Origin: HGM04593 sp045654885
GTDB lineage: Bacteria > Bacteroidota > Bacteroidia > Bacteroidales > Bacteroidaceae
Direction: 5' to 3'
DNA: 23,145 bases
NCBI GenBank assembly: GCA_045654885.1
Contig: JAZOOF010000001.1
Coordinates: 1 to 23,145 of the forward strand
Shown: in pieces, positions 5,785-12,698 of the stretch
Layout of the letters: each line of letters opens with the position of its first letter
Numbering within the stretch: the first letter of the stretch is position 1
Position numbers and translations under genes: made by a program
Notes under the pieces: generated by a model
Seen by the model: the letters and a program-made list of their open reading frames with translations, nothing else
Database searches by the model: none
What the model was told of the DNA's origin: nothing

Positions 5785-6211
5785 CCATCTTATAGACATT
5801 AGTCTCTTTCTGTTTGAAGTCACAGGAGCGGTACAGGTTGTTCGCTGCAATGCGCGACGGGCGCGACGTCAACATAAGCGCTCCACCCCCAAGCCCCTTG
5901 GCATACTCTATGGCATGCCCGACCATGGCGCGTCCAATCGAGAGACCGCGAGCAGCCTCATCAACCACTACATCCTCAATCCACATCTTGCGGCCTGTGG
6001 GAGCAAGATACTCTCCCAATGTAAGCATTCCCACAACCTCGCCTTTGTACTTTGCCAGAAAAAGGTGCGAAGCCTCACTCTCCACCAATGCCTGCAGTTG
6101 CGCTTCATCAATGCATGAGCCCGATGATGACAACTGCGCAAGCAGACGGTTTATCGGCCCTACATAGCAGTTGCAAGCAACTTTCAGTTCAAATATCTCA
6201 ATCTGTTCCAT
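5774..6211 (-). CDS. GNAT family N-acetyltransferase
   Basis: The 145-residue protein has the GNAT fold pattern. Strand beta-4 carries the central catalytic-core residues (MWIEDVVVDEAARG, about 76-89), followed by the acetyl-CoA pyrophosphate loop RGLSIGRAM and helix VGHAIEYAK. The usual Q/RxxGxG/A loop has Ser in place of the first Gly here. C-terminal strands ALMLTSRPSRIAANNLYRSCDFKQKETNVYKM match the familiar end of the fold. The substrate cannot be told from sequence. It starts 4 nt after the stop of the upstream GHL10-like lipoprotein gene and is presumably co-transcribed. Its last codons (Ile-Lys-stop) are encoded inside the palindromic terminator. Confidence 0.88.
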   Translation of the reverse strand: MEQIEIFELKVACNCYVGPINRLLAQLSSSGSCIDEAQLQALVESEASHLFLAKYKGEVVGMLTLGEYLAPTGRKMWIEDVVVDEAARGLSIGRAMVGHAIEYAKGLGGGALMLTSRPSRIAANNLYRSCDFKQKETNVYKMDIK

Positions 6212-6215
6212 AAAA

Positions 6216-7724
6216 TCAAAGTTTAGCCTTGTATTTGCAGCCCTTCGATTCGTTCTGCATACGGTCGAGTACAGTCACCACAAAAGTACACTTGCCATCC
6301 AGTTCGGCCGGCAACTTATAGAACGGTTTTGATGTTATTGCAATAATGTTCCCTGCATTGCCAATATTGACTTTCTCGCCTTTTCCAAAACAATAGACTA
6401 CATAACGGTAGGGGGCATCCATGGCATCCTTTGCGGCATTCTCATCAAGCAGCCACACGAGCACTCTCTCGCCATTCTCCTCAATGAGCCTTACACCATC
6501 GACCTTTGCAGGCGCCTTGTCATCAATGAATCTGTACAGAGGCATAAGTGCCGGATAGCGGAACATGCCCGAGGCCAAATAGTCGCGGTAACCATCTGCA
6601 TTGTTTGCGGCCGAAGCGGCATCCCAGAAACAGCTGCCTTGCACATTGGCCTGAGCACGCTGCATCCTGTACTTCTCGGCCTGCTGGTTGCCGGTTGCAC
6701 TGCCGGCAACCTTGGCCTTTACCGTGCGCTGCACATCCTGTCCAATGTACAAAGGACGGTTAGAGGCATACTTTGCCCACCACTTCACCAATGTATCATA
6801 ATCGGCAGCCTTGTGCCCTATCTCCCAATAGACCTGTGGAATACAGTAATCCACCCATCCCTGCTCAATCCAGTAGAGGACATCGGCATAGAGGTCGTCA
6901 TAGCACTGCAGGCCATTTGTCTTGCTGCCGAACTCCCAGCTGCCCTCGTTGCGGTAGATACCGAAAGGCGAAACGCCGAACTTTACCCAAGGTTTAACCT
7001 CGCGCACAGTGCGGTGCAACTGATATATGAGGGTGTTCACGTTCTCTCTTCTCCATGCACCCTTGTCTTTGGCCCCGCTGCTCTTGAACCACTTGTCATC
7101 GGCAAACTCCTTGCCGGCTGTGGGATATGGATAGAAATAGTCATCAATGTGCAGACCATCGACATCGTAACGGTTCACGATATCACGCACAATGCTGCAT
7201 ATATAGTCGCGGTTGCTCTGCAATGAGGGGTTGAAATAGAGCTGTCCCTCGTATGCAATGAAATCGGCAGGATTCTTTGCGCTGCGATGGGTTGAAGCAA
7301 CCTTTGTCGTGCCCTTTGTGCGTGCACGGTAGGGGTTTATCCACGCATGCAGTTCCATGTTGCGTCTGTGGCACTCATCGACCATAAAAGCCAGCGGGTC
7401 CCAACCGGGAGACTTTCCCTGGGTACCGGTGAGAAAACGGCTCCACGGCTCATAGCGCGACTCATAGAGAGCATCGCCCTCCACGCGCACCTGGAAGATT
7501 ATCGCATTGACATTAACCTTCTGCAAATTGTCGAGCATATCAGTGAGATACTTTTTCATTTCCTGTTCGCCCATGCCTGTGAACTGTCCGTTCACGGCCT
7601 GTATCCACGCACCGCGGAACTCACGTTTAGGATAGATGTCTACGCTTGTATGTACATTTTTATGGCTTGCACAGGATACAAGCAGGAGCATCAGCATCAA
7701 AAGGGAGAGATATTTCTGTCGCAT
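6216..7724 (-). CDS. GHL10 / DUF187 family glycosylhydrolase-like lipoprotein (DigH/YngK-like)
   Basis: The 502-residue product starts with a lipoprotein signal (hydrophobic stretch then LLVSC-A, lipidated Cys18). The catalytic-type TIM barrel spans about residues 35-370. Family hallmarks are FRGAWIQAVN near 36, VNVNAIIFQVR, HAWINPYRA and the acidic VDGLHIDDYFYP motif near 190. This is the GHL10 (DUF187) family; the E. coli member DigH acts on denuded peptidoglycan glycan strands, and other members' substrates are unproven. The last ~115 residues (KVDGVRLIEENGERVLVW to VVTVLDRMQNES) look like a fibronectin-type-III-like beta domain. A cell-envelope location follows from the lipobox. It is the first gene of a two-gene unit with the acetyltransferase. 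It is divergent from uvrA across 142 bp. Confidence 0.88.
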   Translation of the reverse strand: MRQKYLSLLMLMLLLVSCASHKNVHTSVDIYPKREFRGAWIQAVNGQFTGMGEQEMKKYLTDMLDNLQKVNVNAIIFQVRVEGDALYESRYEPWSRFLTGTQGKSPGWDPLAFMVDECHRRNMELHAWINPYRARTKGTTKVASTHRSAKNPADFIAYEGQLYFNPSLQSNRDYICSIVRDIVNRYDVDGLHIDDYFYPYPTAGKEFADDKWFKSSGAKDKGAWRRENVNTLIYQLHRTVREVKPWVKFGVSPFGIYRNEGSWEFGSKTNGLQCYDDLYADVLYWIEQGWVDYCIPQVYWEIGHKAADYDTLVKWWAKYASNRPLYIGQDVQRTVKAKVAGSATGNQQAEKYRMQRAQANVQGSCFWDAASAANNADGYRDYLASGMFRYPALMPLYRFIDDKAPAKVDGVRLIEENGERVLVWLLDENAAKDAMDAPYRYVVYCFGKGEKVNIGNAGNIIAITSKPFYKLPAELDGKCTFVVTVLDRMQNESKGCKYKAKL

Positions 7725-7753
7725 ATATATAATAACGTATCTGTTTCAATATG

Positions 7754-7761
7754 CGAATATA
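7754..7761 (-). promoter_or_regulatory. Putative -7 box (TATATTCG) of the GHL10-like gene
   Basis: The minus strand reads TATATTCG, one base from TAnnTTTG, 30 nt upstream of the ATG at 7724. The uvrA-side box (TAAATTCG) carries the same T-to-C change. Confidence 0.4.
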
Positions 7762-7820
7762 GGCAAAATTTGTCTTATATAAGAACAATTAACACAACAT
7801 TGGTATCTATTTTTTGCAAA

Positions 7821-7845
7821 GCGCAGCAAAGTGCGCGTTTTTTTT
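7821..7845 (+). terminator. Terminator-like hairpin with T8 tract just before uvrA
   Basis: GCGCA (7821-7825), loop GCAAAG, TGCGC (7832-7836), then G and eight T residues (7838-7845). This is the form of an intrinsic terminator reading rightwards. It abuts the putative uvrA -7 box at 7847, so it either blocks rightward read-through or, if transcription begins further upstream, acts in the uvrA leader. Confidence 0.5.
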
Positions 7846-7846
7846 G

Positions 7847-7854
7847 TAAATTCG
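7847..7854 (+). promoter_or_regulatory. Putative -7 box (TAAATTCG) of uvrA
   Basis: TAAATTCG is a near match to TAnnTTTG. It would give a leader of about 5 nt to the ATG at 7867, or about 20 nt to the in-frame ATG at 7882, which slightly favours the second start. Confidence 0.4.
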
Positions 7855-7866
7855 CAAGATTGATTT

Positions 7867-10668
7867 ATGGCATTGAGCAATATGAAAGAGAACAGCAAGA
7901 ACATAATAATAAAAGGCGCACGCGTAAACAACCTGAAGAATGTCGACGTGGAAATCCCACGCGGCAAGTTCGTTGTCATCACAGGTCTTTCGGGCTCGGG
8001 CAAGTCATCACTGGCCTTCGACACCCTCTATGCCGAGGGGCAGCGCCGTTATGTGGAGTCACTCTCGTCCTATGCACGCCAGTTCCTTGGGCAGATGAAC
8101 AAGCCCGAGTGCGATTTCATCAAGGGCATACCGCCTGCCATCGCCATTGAGCAGAAGGTCAACAACCGCAACCCGCGCTCAACAGTGGGTACATCGACCG
8201 AGATTTATGAATACCTCAAACTGCTGTATGCACGCATTGGCAAGACCTACTCCCCAATAAGCGGCAGGCTCGTAAAGAAGGACACCCCCGAGGACCTTGT
8301 AACCTGCATGCTCAGCCGCCCGGCCGGCACACGATTCCTGTTGCTTGCCCCCATACCCAAACGCAAGGGCCGCACCCTTGAAGAGCAGTTGCAGATATAT
8401 CTGCAGCAGGGTTTCACCCGCGTGGTGCTTGGAAAGGAGATAGTACACATTGAGGAATACACGCCAAGGAAGGGCGACAAACCTACCCTGCTCATTGACC
8501 GTCTGACGGTGAACGAGAGCAAGGAGGCCGTGAGCCGCCTGCTCGACTCGGCCGAGACAGCTTTCTACGAGGGCAACGGTACATGTCTGCTGCAGTTCAT
8601 GGACGAGGAGCAGCCACACAGCTACAGCATACGATTTGAGGCCGACGGCATTGAGTTCGAGGAGCCCACAGAGCAGATGTTCTCTTTCAACTCACCCATA
8701 GGTGCCTGCCCCGACTGCGAGGGATTCGGCCGCATTGTGGGCATTGACGAAGACCTTGTAATCCCCAACAAGACACTAAGCGTGTACGATGGAGCAGTCT
8801 TCTGCTGGCGAGGAGACAAGATGGGCGAGTGGAAGACCGAGTTCTGCCGCCGAGCGCCACAGGACGATTTCCCTATTTTTGAACCATACTACAACCTCAC
8901 ACAGGAGCAGAAGGACTACCTGTGGCACAAAGGCCCATGGATTGAGGAGTATGGCGAGGGCATCTGCATCGACAACTTCTTCAACATGGTAAAGGCCAAC
9001 CAATACAAAATACAGTACCGTGTTATGCTCGCCCGTTATCGTGGCAAGCCCATCTGCCCCACCTGCCATGGCACACGATTAAAGAAGGAGGCTACATACG
9101 TGAAGGTTGGCGGCACAAGCATAACCGAGCTCATTGAGATGCCGGTGACGCGCCTTAAAGAGTTCTTTGACAACCTCGTACTCGACGAGCACGATGCAGC
9201 CGTTGCCAAGCGCATACTCACCGAGATACGCAGCCGTGTAGACTGCCTTTTGGATGTAGGTCTTGGCTACCTCACACTGAATCGACTGAGCAACACCCTG
9301 TCGGGCGGTGAGAGCCAGCGCATAAACCTTGTGACCTCACTTGGCAGCGCACTGGTGGGTTCGCTGTATATCCTTGACGAGCCGAGCATCGGCCTGCACA
9401 GCCGCGACACAGACCGCCTTATAAACGTACTCTATCGCCTGCGCGACCTTGGCAACACCGTTGTTGTGGTCGAGCACGACGAGGAGATTATACGCGCAGC
9501 CGACTACATCATAGATGTAGGCCCCAAAGCCGGTTCATACGGCGGCAACATCGTCTACCGTGGCGACCTTGCCGACATTGCACCCGGCAGCAACAGCTAC
9601 ACATTGAAATACCTGCTTGGCGAGGAGACCATCGAAGTTCCCAATCACCGCCGTGTATCAAACAATGTAATAAGAATAAAAGGTGCCCGCGAAAACAACC
9701 TCAAAGGCATTGACGTGAACATCCCGCTGAACACCTTCACTGTTGTGAGCGGTGTCAGCGGCTCGGGCAAGTCAACCCTTGTACGCAACATACTCTACCG
9801 CTCGCTCATGCGCCACTTTGGCAACGTATGCGACGCACCGGGACAGTGCGAAGGTGTTGAGGGAGCACTCTCACAGCTTGGCGGAATTGAGTTCATCGAC
9901 CAGAACCCCATAGGCAAGTCATCGCGCTCGAACCCGGTGACATACCTGAAGGTCTATGACGACATACGCCACCTCTTTGCGCAGCAGCCACTTGCCAAAC
10001 AGTTGGGATTCGGCGCCGGACACTTCTCGTTCAATGCCGACGGCGGCCGTTGCGAGGAGTGTAAGGGCGAGGGAACAATCACAGTGTCAATGCAGTTCAT
10101 GGCCGACCTGAAACTGGAGTGCGAGGCATGCCACGGCAAACGTTTCAAGAATGACGTGCTGGAGGTCAAGTTCCATGGCAAGAACATACATGACATACTG
10201 GAGATGACCGTTGGCGATGCCATCAACTTTTTCCAGGAGCACGGACAGAAGCGCATTGCCGAGAACCTGCAACCGCTGCAGGATGTGGGACTGGCCTACA
10301 TAAAGTTGGGACAGTCATCGTCGACCCTTTCGGGTGGTGAGAACCAGCGAGTGAAACTCGCCTACTACCTGAGCCGACAGAGCGACCGCCCAACCATGTT
10401 CATCTTTGACGAGCCTACTACAGGATTGCATTTCCACGATATTAAGAAACTGCTGAAATCGTTCTACCGCCTGTTAGAGCGCGGTCACTCACTGGTAATC
10501 ATTGAGCACAACATGGATATCATAAAGTGCGCCGACTACCTTATTGACCTTGGCCCCGAGGGTGGCGAGCAAGGCGGCAACCTTGTTGCCTGCGGAACAC
10601 CCGAAGAGGTTGCAAAATGCGAGGCATCATATACAGGAAAGTTCCTGAGGGAGAAGTTAGGATTGTAG
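7867..10668 (+). CDS. uvrA: Excinuclease ABC subunit A
   Basis: The 933-residue product is UvrA, the damage-sensing ATPase of nucleotide excision repair that loads UvrB. Length is close to the usual ~940. Two ABC modules are visible. Walker A motifs are GLSGSGKS (about residue 40) and GVSGSGKS (about 630). Signature motifs are LSGGESQRI (about 477) and LSGGENQRV (about 821), followed by Walker B LDEPSIGLH and FDEPTTGLH. The first zinc module has CPDC near 281 and CPTC near 397; the C-terminal zinc finger has CEEC near 729 and CEAC near 752. In-frame ATG 7882 (MKENSKNIIIKGARVNNL) is an alternative start. It is a single-gene unit, closed by the hairpin at 10705. Bacteroidales often carry more than one uvrA-like gene; this one has the canonical features. 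Confidence 0.97.
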   Translation: MALSNMKENSKNIIIKGARVNNLKNVDVEIPRGKFVVITGLSGSGKSSLAFDTLYAEGQRRYVESLSSYARQFLGQMNKPECDFIKGIPPAIAIEQKVNNRNPRSTVGTSTEIYEYLKLLYARIGKTYSPISGRLVKKDTPEDLVTCMLSRPAGTRFLLLAPIPKRKGRTLEEQLQIYLQQGFTRVVLGKEIVHIEEYTPRKGDKPTLLIDRLTVNESKEAVSRLLDSAETAFYEGNGTCLLQFMDEEQPHSYSIRFEADGIEFEEPTEQMFSFNSPIGACPDCEGFGRIVGIDEDLVIPNKTLSVYDGAVFCWRGDKMGEWKTEFCRRAPQDDFPIFEPYYNLTQEQKDYLWHKGPWIEEYGEGICIDNFFNMVKANQYKIQYRVMLARYRGKPICPTCHGTRLKKEATYVKVGGTSITELIEMPVTRLKEFFDNLVLDEHDAAVAKRILTEIRSRVDCLLDVGLGYLTLNRLSNTLSGGESQRINLVTSLGSALVGSLYILDEPSIGLHSRDTDRLINVLYRLRDLGNTVVVVEHDEEIIRAADYIIDVGPKAGSYGGNIVYRGDLADIAPGSNSYTLKYLLGEETIEVPNHRRVSNNVIRIKGARENNLKGIDVNIPLNTFTVVSGVSGSGKSTLVRNILYRSLMRHFGNVCDAPGQCEGVEGALSQLGGIEFIDQNPIGKSSRSNPVTYLKVYDDIRHLFAQQPLAKQLGFGAGHFSFNADGGRCEECKGEGTITVSMQFMADLKLECEACHGKRFKNDVLEVKFHGKNIHDILEMTVGDAINFFQEHGQKRIAENLQPLQDVGLAYIKLGQSSSTLSGGENQRVKLAYYLSRQSDRPTMFIFDEPTTGLHFHDIKKLLKSFYRLLERGHSLVIIEHNMDIIKCADYLIDLGPEGGEQGGNLVACGTPEEVAKCEASYTGKFLREKLGL

Positions 10669-10704
10669 AACAGCCCCCTGTTCATCTCACATCCCCATTT
10701 ACAA

Positions 10705-10738
10705 GAAATGCTTACCAATCGGCAAGCATTTTCTTTTT
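10705..10738 (+). terminator. Terminator between uvrA and the convergent EEP gene
   Basis: GAAATGCTT (10705-10713) pairs with AAGCATTTTC (10724-10733), extended internally by CC/GG around an AATC loop, and is followed by CTTTTT (10733-10738). The T tract runs into the stop codon of the convergent gene (10737-10739). Confidence 0.75.
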
Positions 10739-11417
10739 ATATCTCGAATGTCTGTGCATGGTGGTCGCTGAACTTGCTGTTCCATTCTTCAAGCTGATAC
10801 TTCACATCTTCAATGTTCGTGAAGGTATAGTCAAGGAAGAATTGCTGTTCTTCCCTGAATTGCCAATGATATGTCGTTCTGCTCTCTTTGCCGAAATCCT
10901 CTTTGGTCTGTTTGTGGTACAGGCTGTATATGTTGTGTCTTGAGAGGAAATCCACAATCTGCAACAGCGTACCACGCTTTGGGCTTTCGTCTGATTGTCC
11001 TACAAAACAGTTGAAATCTCCCGACAAAACAACTCTCATGCCATTGAAATATGACGAATAATATTTAATGACATCAAGTGCTATCTGTGGATATCCCATA
11101 TTCTTGTTCGATTTTGTTTTTGTGGGCCACATTGCTATAAGGAGCAAATCGCCACAGCACAAAGGCAAAATATATTTATACTCATCGCTGAACCATTCCG
11201 GCACTGTGAAGTCGTACTCTTTCTTACAAATGACTCCAAGCCCTTTTGTGCTCTCTTCGGGATTTGAGAATCGGAACAGAGTGTACTCTTCGGGCAGAGC
11301 TACCTCTGCTGAAGCATGAATCTCCGGGAGAATATAAACATCTGCTCTCAAATCCAATAGTGAGTCTATTTTCTCCTGTGAATGGTTATGTATGTTATAT
11401 GATATAATCTTCATCAT
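10737..11417 (-). CDS. Endonuclease/exonuclease/phosphatase (EEP) superfamily protein
   Basis: With ATG 11415-11417 the product has 226 residues and begins directly at the first strand of the EEP fold (MMKIISYNIHNH). The superfamily metal and catalytic residues are all visible in order: Asn8, Glu32 in LPEIH, Asp134/Asn136 in LSGDFN, Asp196 in FFLDYTF, and the terminal SDHH (Asp218-His219). It should therefore be an active Mg-dependent phosphodiesterase or nuclease; the substrate is not evident. No signal peptide is present, so it is cytoplasmic. A longer frame from GTG 11456 adds 13 residues ahead of the fold and is disfavoured; ATG 11414 is also possible. GC content is visibly lower (roughly 40%) than in uvrA and purL, hinting at separate acquisition. 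It lies downstream of the chromate-transporter pair on the same strand. Confidence 0.85.
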   Translation of the reverse strand: MMKIISYNIHNHSQEKIDSLLDLRADVYILPEIHASAEVALPEEYTLFRFSNPEESTKGLGVICKKEYDFTVPEWFSDEYKYILPLCCGDLLLIAMWPTKTKSNKNMGYPQIALDVIKYYSSYFNGMRVVLSGDFNCFVGQSDESPKRGTLLQIVDFLSRHNIYSLYHKQTKEDFGKESRTTYHWQFREEQQFFLDYTFTNIEDVKYQLEEWNSKFSDHHAQTFEI

Positions 11418-11473
11418 GCTTGTATCATTTATTGGAGTAAGTGCACAAACTTTCACAACTCACCTTCGTTTTA

Positions 11474-12055
11474 TTATACCAACCCATAGAACACCCCGCC
11501 AAAAGCACCGGCAAGGATAAGAATTAAAATTGGACTTACCTTGAAGAATTTCATTGCGACGAATGCTGCCACAAACAGCGCAACACTCACCCCGAACTGC
11601 AAGGGGGTCTCTGTTGGCGAGCCGAAGTTCTCCTCTGTCATCAGCAGCAGCGCAGCCGAAGCTATCAAGCCCACCACAGCAGGGCGCAACAGGCGGAAGA
11701 CCGCCTCTACATTCTTGTGCTTGCTGTACTTCATGAAGAAACGGCTCACAATGAGCATGAGCACAATCGAGGGAAGCATCACCGCCAACGATGCTGCCAA
11801 AGATCCCAGCACAGCCAACCCACCGTTACCCGTCGCATTCAGCACGGCCGTATAGCCTACATATGTTGCCGAATTTATGCCAATGGGACCCGGTGTCATC
11901 TGGCTAACCGCCACAATATCGGTAAACTCGGCAGCCGTGAGCCATGCATGGCGCGTCACTACCTCGCCCTGGATTACAGAGAGCATGCCATAGCCACCAC
12001 CGAAGGAGAAGAGGCCTATTTTTAAAAAGGTATAGAAAAGTTCAAGGAATATCAT
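11474..12055 (-). CDS. chrA: Chromate transporter family protein, second half-size subunit
   Basis: The 193-residue membrane protein is a single CHR domain. It has the N-terminal motif LFSFGGGYGMLSVIQ (about residues 15-29), then AVSQMTPGPIGINSATYVGY (about 48-67) and five or six hydrophobic helices. Half-size CHR proteins work in pairs, unlike the ~400-residue double-domain ChrA. The start ATG overlaps the stop of the upstream partner by 4 nt (ATGA at 12052-12055), so translation is probably coupled. This copy keeps the TPGP signature; the partner has APGV. The name follows the family: chromate is unlikely to be the natural substrate in an anaerobic gut-type organism, and another oxyanion is possible (inference). 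Confidence 0.9.
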   Translation of the reverse strand: MIFLELFYTFLKIGLFSFGGGYGMLSVIQGEVVTRHAWLTAAEFTDIVAVSQMTPGPIGINSATYVGYTAVLNATGNGGLAVLGSLAASLAVMLPSIVLMLIVSRFFMKYSKHKNVEAVFRLLRPAVVGLIASAALLLMTEENFGSPTETPLQFGVSVALFVAAFVAMKFFKVSPILILILAGAFGGVFYGLV

Positions 12056-12597
12056 ACCTCACCCCCTTTCACTTTGCCATATACAAACCCTGCGATGCCC
12101 GCTGCAATTATCACATATATAGGCGAAACGCCGAATGCCACAATAAGCAGTGCCGACAATACAGGAATCCAAGCCATGCTCCACCCCACCTTTGCACTCT
12201 TTGCCACGTTGAACACCGGCACGGCAATGAGCGCAACCACAGCAGGACGCAACCCTTTGAAGACGTTGTTCACCACCTCAATGTGGCGGAACTGGCGGAA
12301 AAAGAGCGCTATGAGCAGTATTATAACCACCGAAGGTAACACACAGCCGAATGATGCAGCCAATGCACCCGGCACACCACGCAGCCTGTAGCCTATGAAC
12401 ACCGCCATATTAACGGCAAACACACCGGGCGCCGACTGTGCCACAGCCAACAGGTCCACAAAATCGCTCTTCTCGACCCAGCGGTTACGTTCCACCACAT
12501 CGCTCTCAATGAGCGGTATCATGGCATATCCGCCGCCAAAGGTAAAAAGCCCGATGCGGAAGAATGTTGTAAAGAGTTTAAAAAGAGAGGTTGGCAT
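12052..12597 (-). CDS. chrA: Chromate transporter family protein, first half-size subunit
   Basis: The 181-residue membrane protein is one CHR domain. FFRIGLFTFGGGYAMIPLI is at about residues 11-29, the loop AQSAPGVFAVNMAVFIGY at about 52-69, and the rest is hydrophobic helices (VVIILLIALFF, PAVVALIAVPVF, IPVLSALLIVAF). It is the upstream member of a two-gene unit; its TGA is embedded in the ATG of the next gene. The two proteins are homologous but differ at the TPGP/APGV loop, which suggests non-equivalent halves of a heterodimer. They are in different frames with an intact start and stop each, so this is not a frameshifted single gene. The 93 bp upstream, towards purL, hold a 10-bp periodic array that may include its promoter. 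Confidence 0.9.
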   Translation of the reverse strand: MPTSLFKLFTTFFRIGLFTFGGGYAMIPLIESDVVERNRWVEKSDFVDLLAVAQSAPGVFAVNMAVFIGYRLRGVPGALAASFGCVLPSVVIILLIALFFRQFRHIEVVNNVFKGLRPAVVALIAVPVFNVAKSAKVGWSMAWIPVLSALLIVAFGVSPIYVIIAAGIAGFVYGKVKGGEV

Positions 12598-12618
12598 AAA
12601 ATGTTGTATTATTAAAGA

Positions 12619-12698
12619 GAATTAAGGGAAACTAAGGACATTAATGTTCCTTAATTCCCCTTAATAACCCTTAGTACGCCTTAATAGGCCTTATTTTA
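12619..12698. repeat. 10-bp periodic array (CCTTAATNNN) between purL and chrA
   Basis: From 12649 five consecutive decamers begin CCTTA: CCTTAATTCC, CCTTAATAAC, CCTTAGTACG, CCTTAATAGG and CCTTATTTTA. In register before them are a near-palindromic spacer (12639-12648) and two inverted units with ATTAAGG and CTAAGG (12619-12638). The last unit contains the purL stop (12691-12693). It may act as the purL terminator, since AATTAAGG can pair with CCTTAATT, or as a binding array. Confidence 0.65.

Noticed and set aside
6639..7226. A 195-codon plus-strand open frame inside the GHL10-like gene
   Set aside because: Antisense shadow of a well-supported gene, with no recognisable domain or start context.
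7347..8150. A 267-codon plus-strand open frame across the GHL10-like gene start and the uvrA start
   Set aside because: It is antisense to the GHL10-like gene and out of frame with uvrA, has low-complexity Cys/His/Arg-rich translation, and both real genes have clear family motifs.
11418..11456. Longer GTG start for the EEP-family protein
   Set aside because: The extra 13 residues precede the first strand of the fold, and two ATG codons stand directly before the conserved MKIISYN.
11474..12597. Possible frameshifted single chromate transporter
   Set aside because: Each half has its own complete CHR domain, start and stop, joined by an ATGA overlap; this is the known paired short-chain arrangement.
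12619..12698. CRISPR array
   Set aside because: The period is 10 bp with no spacer-length unique sequence and no cas genes are near.
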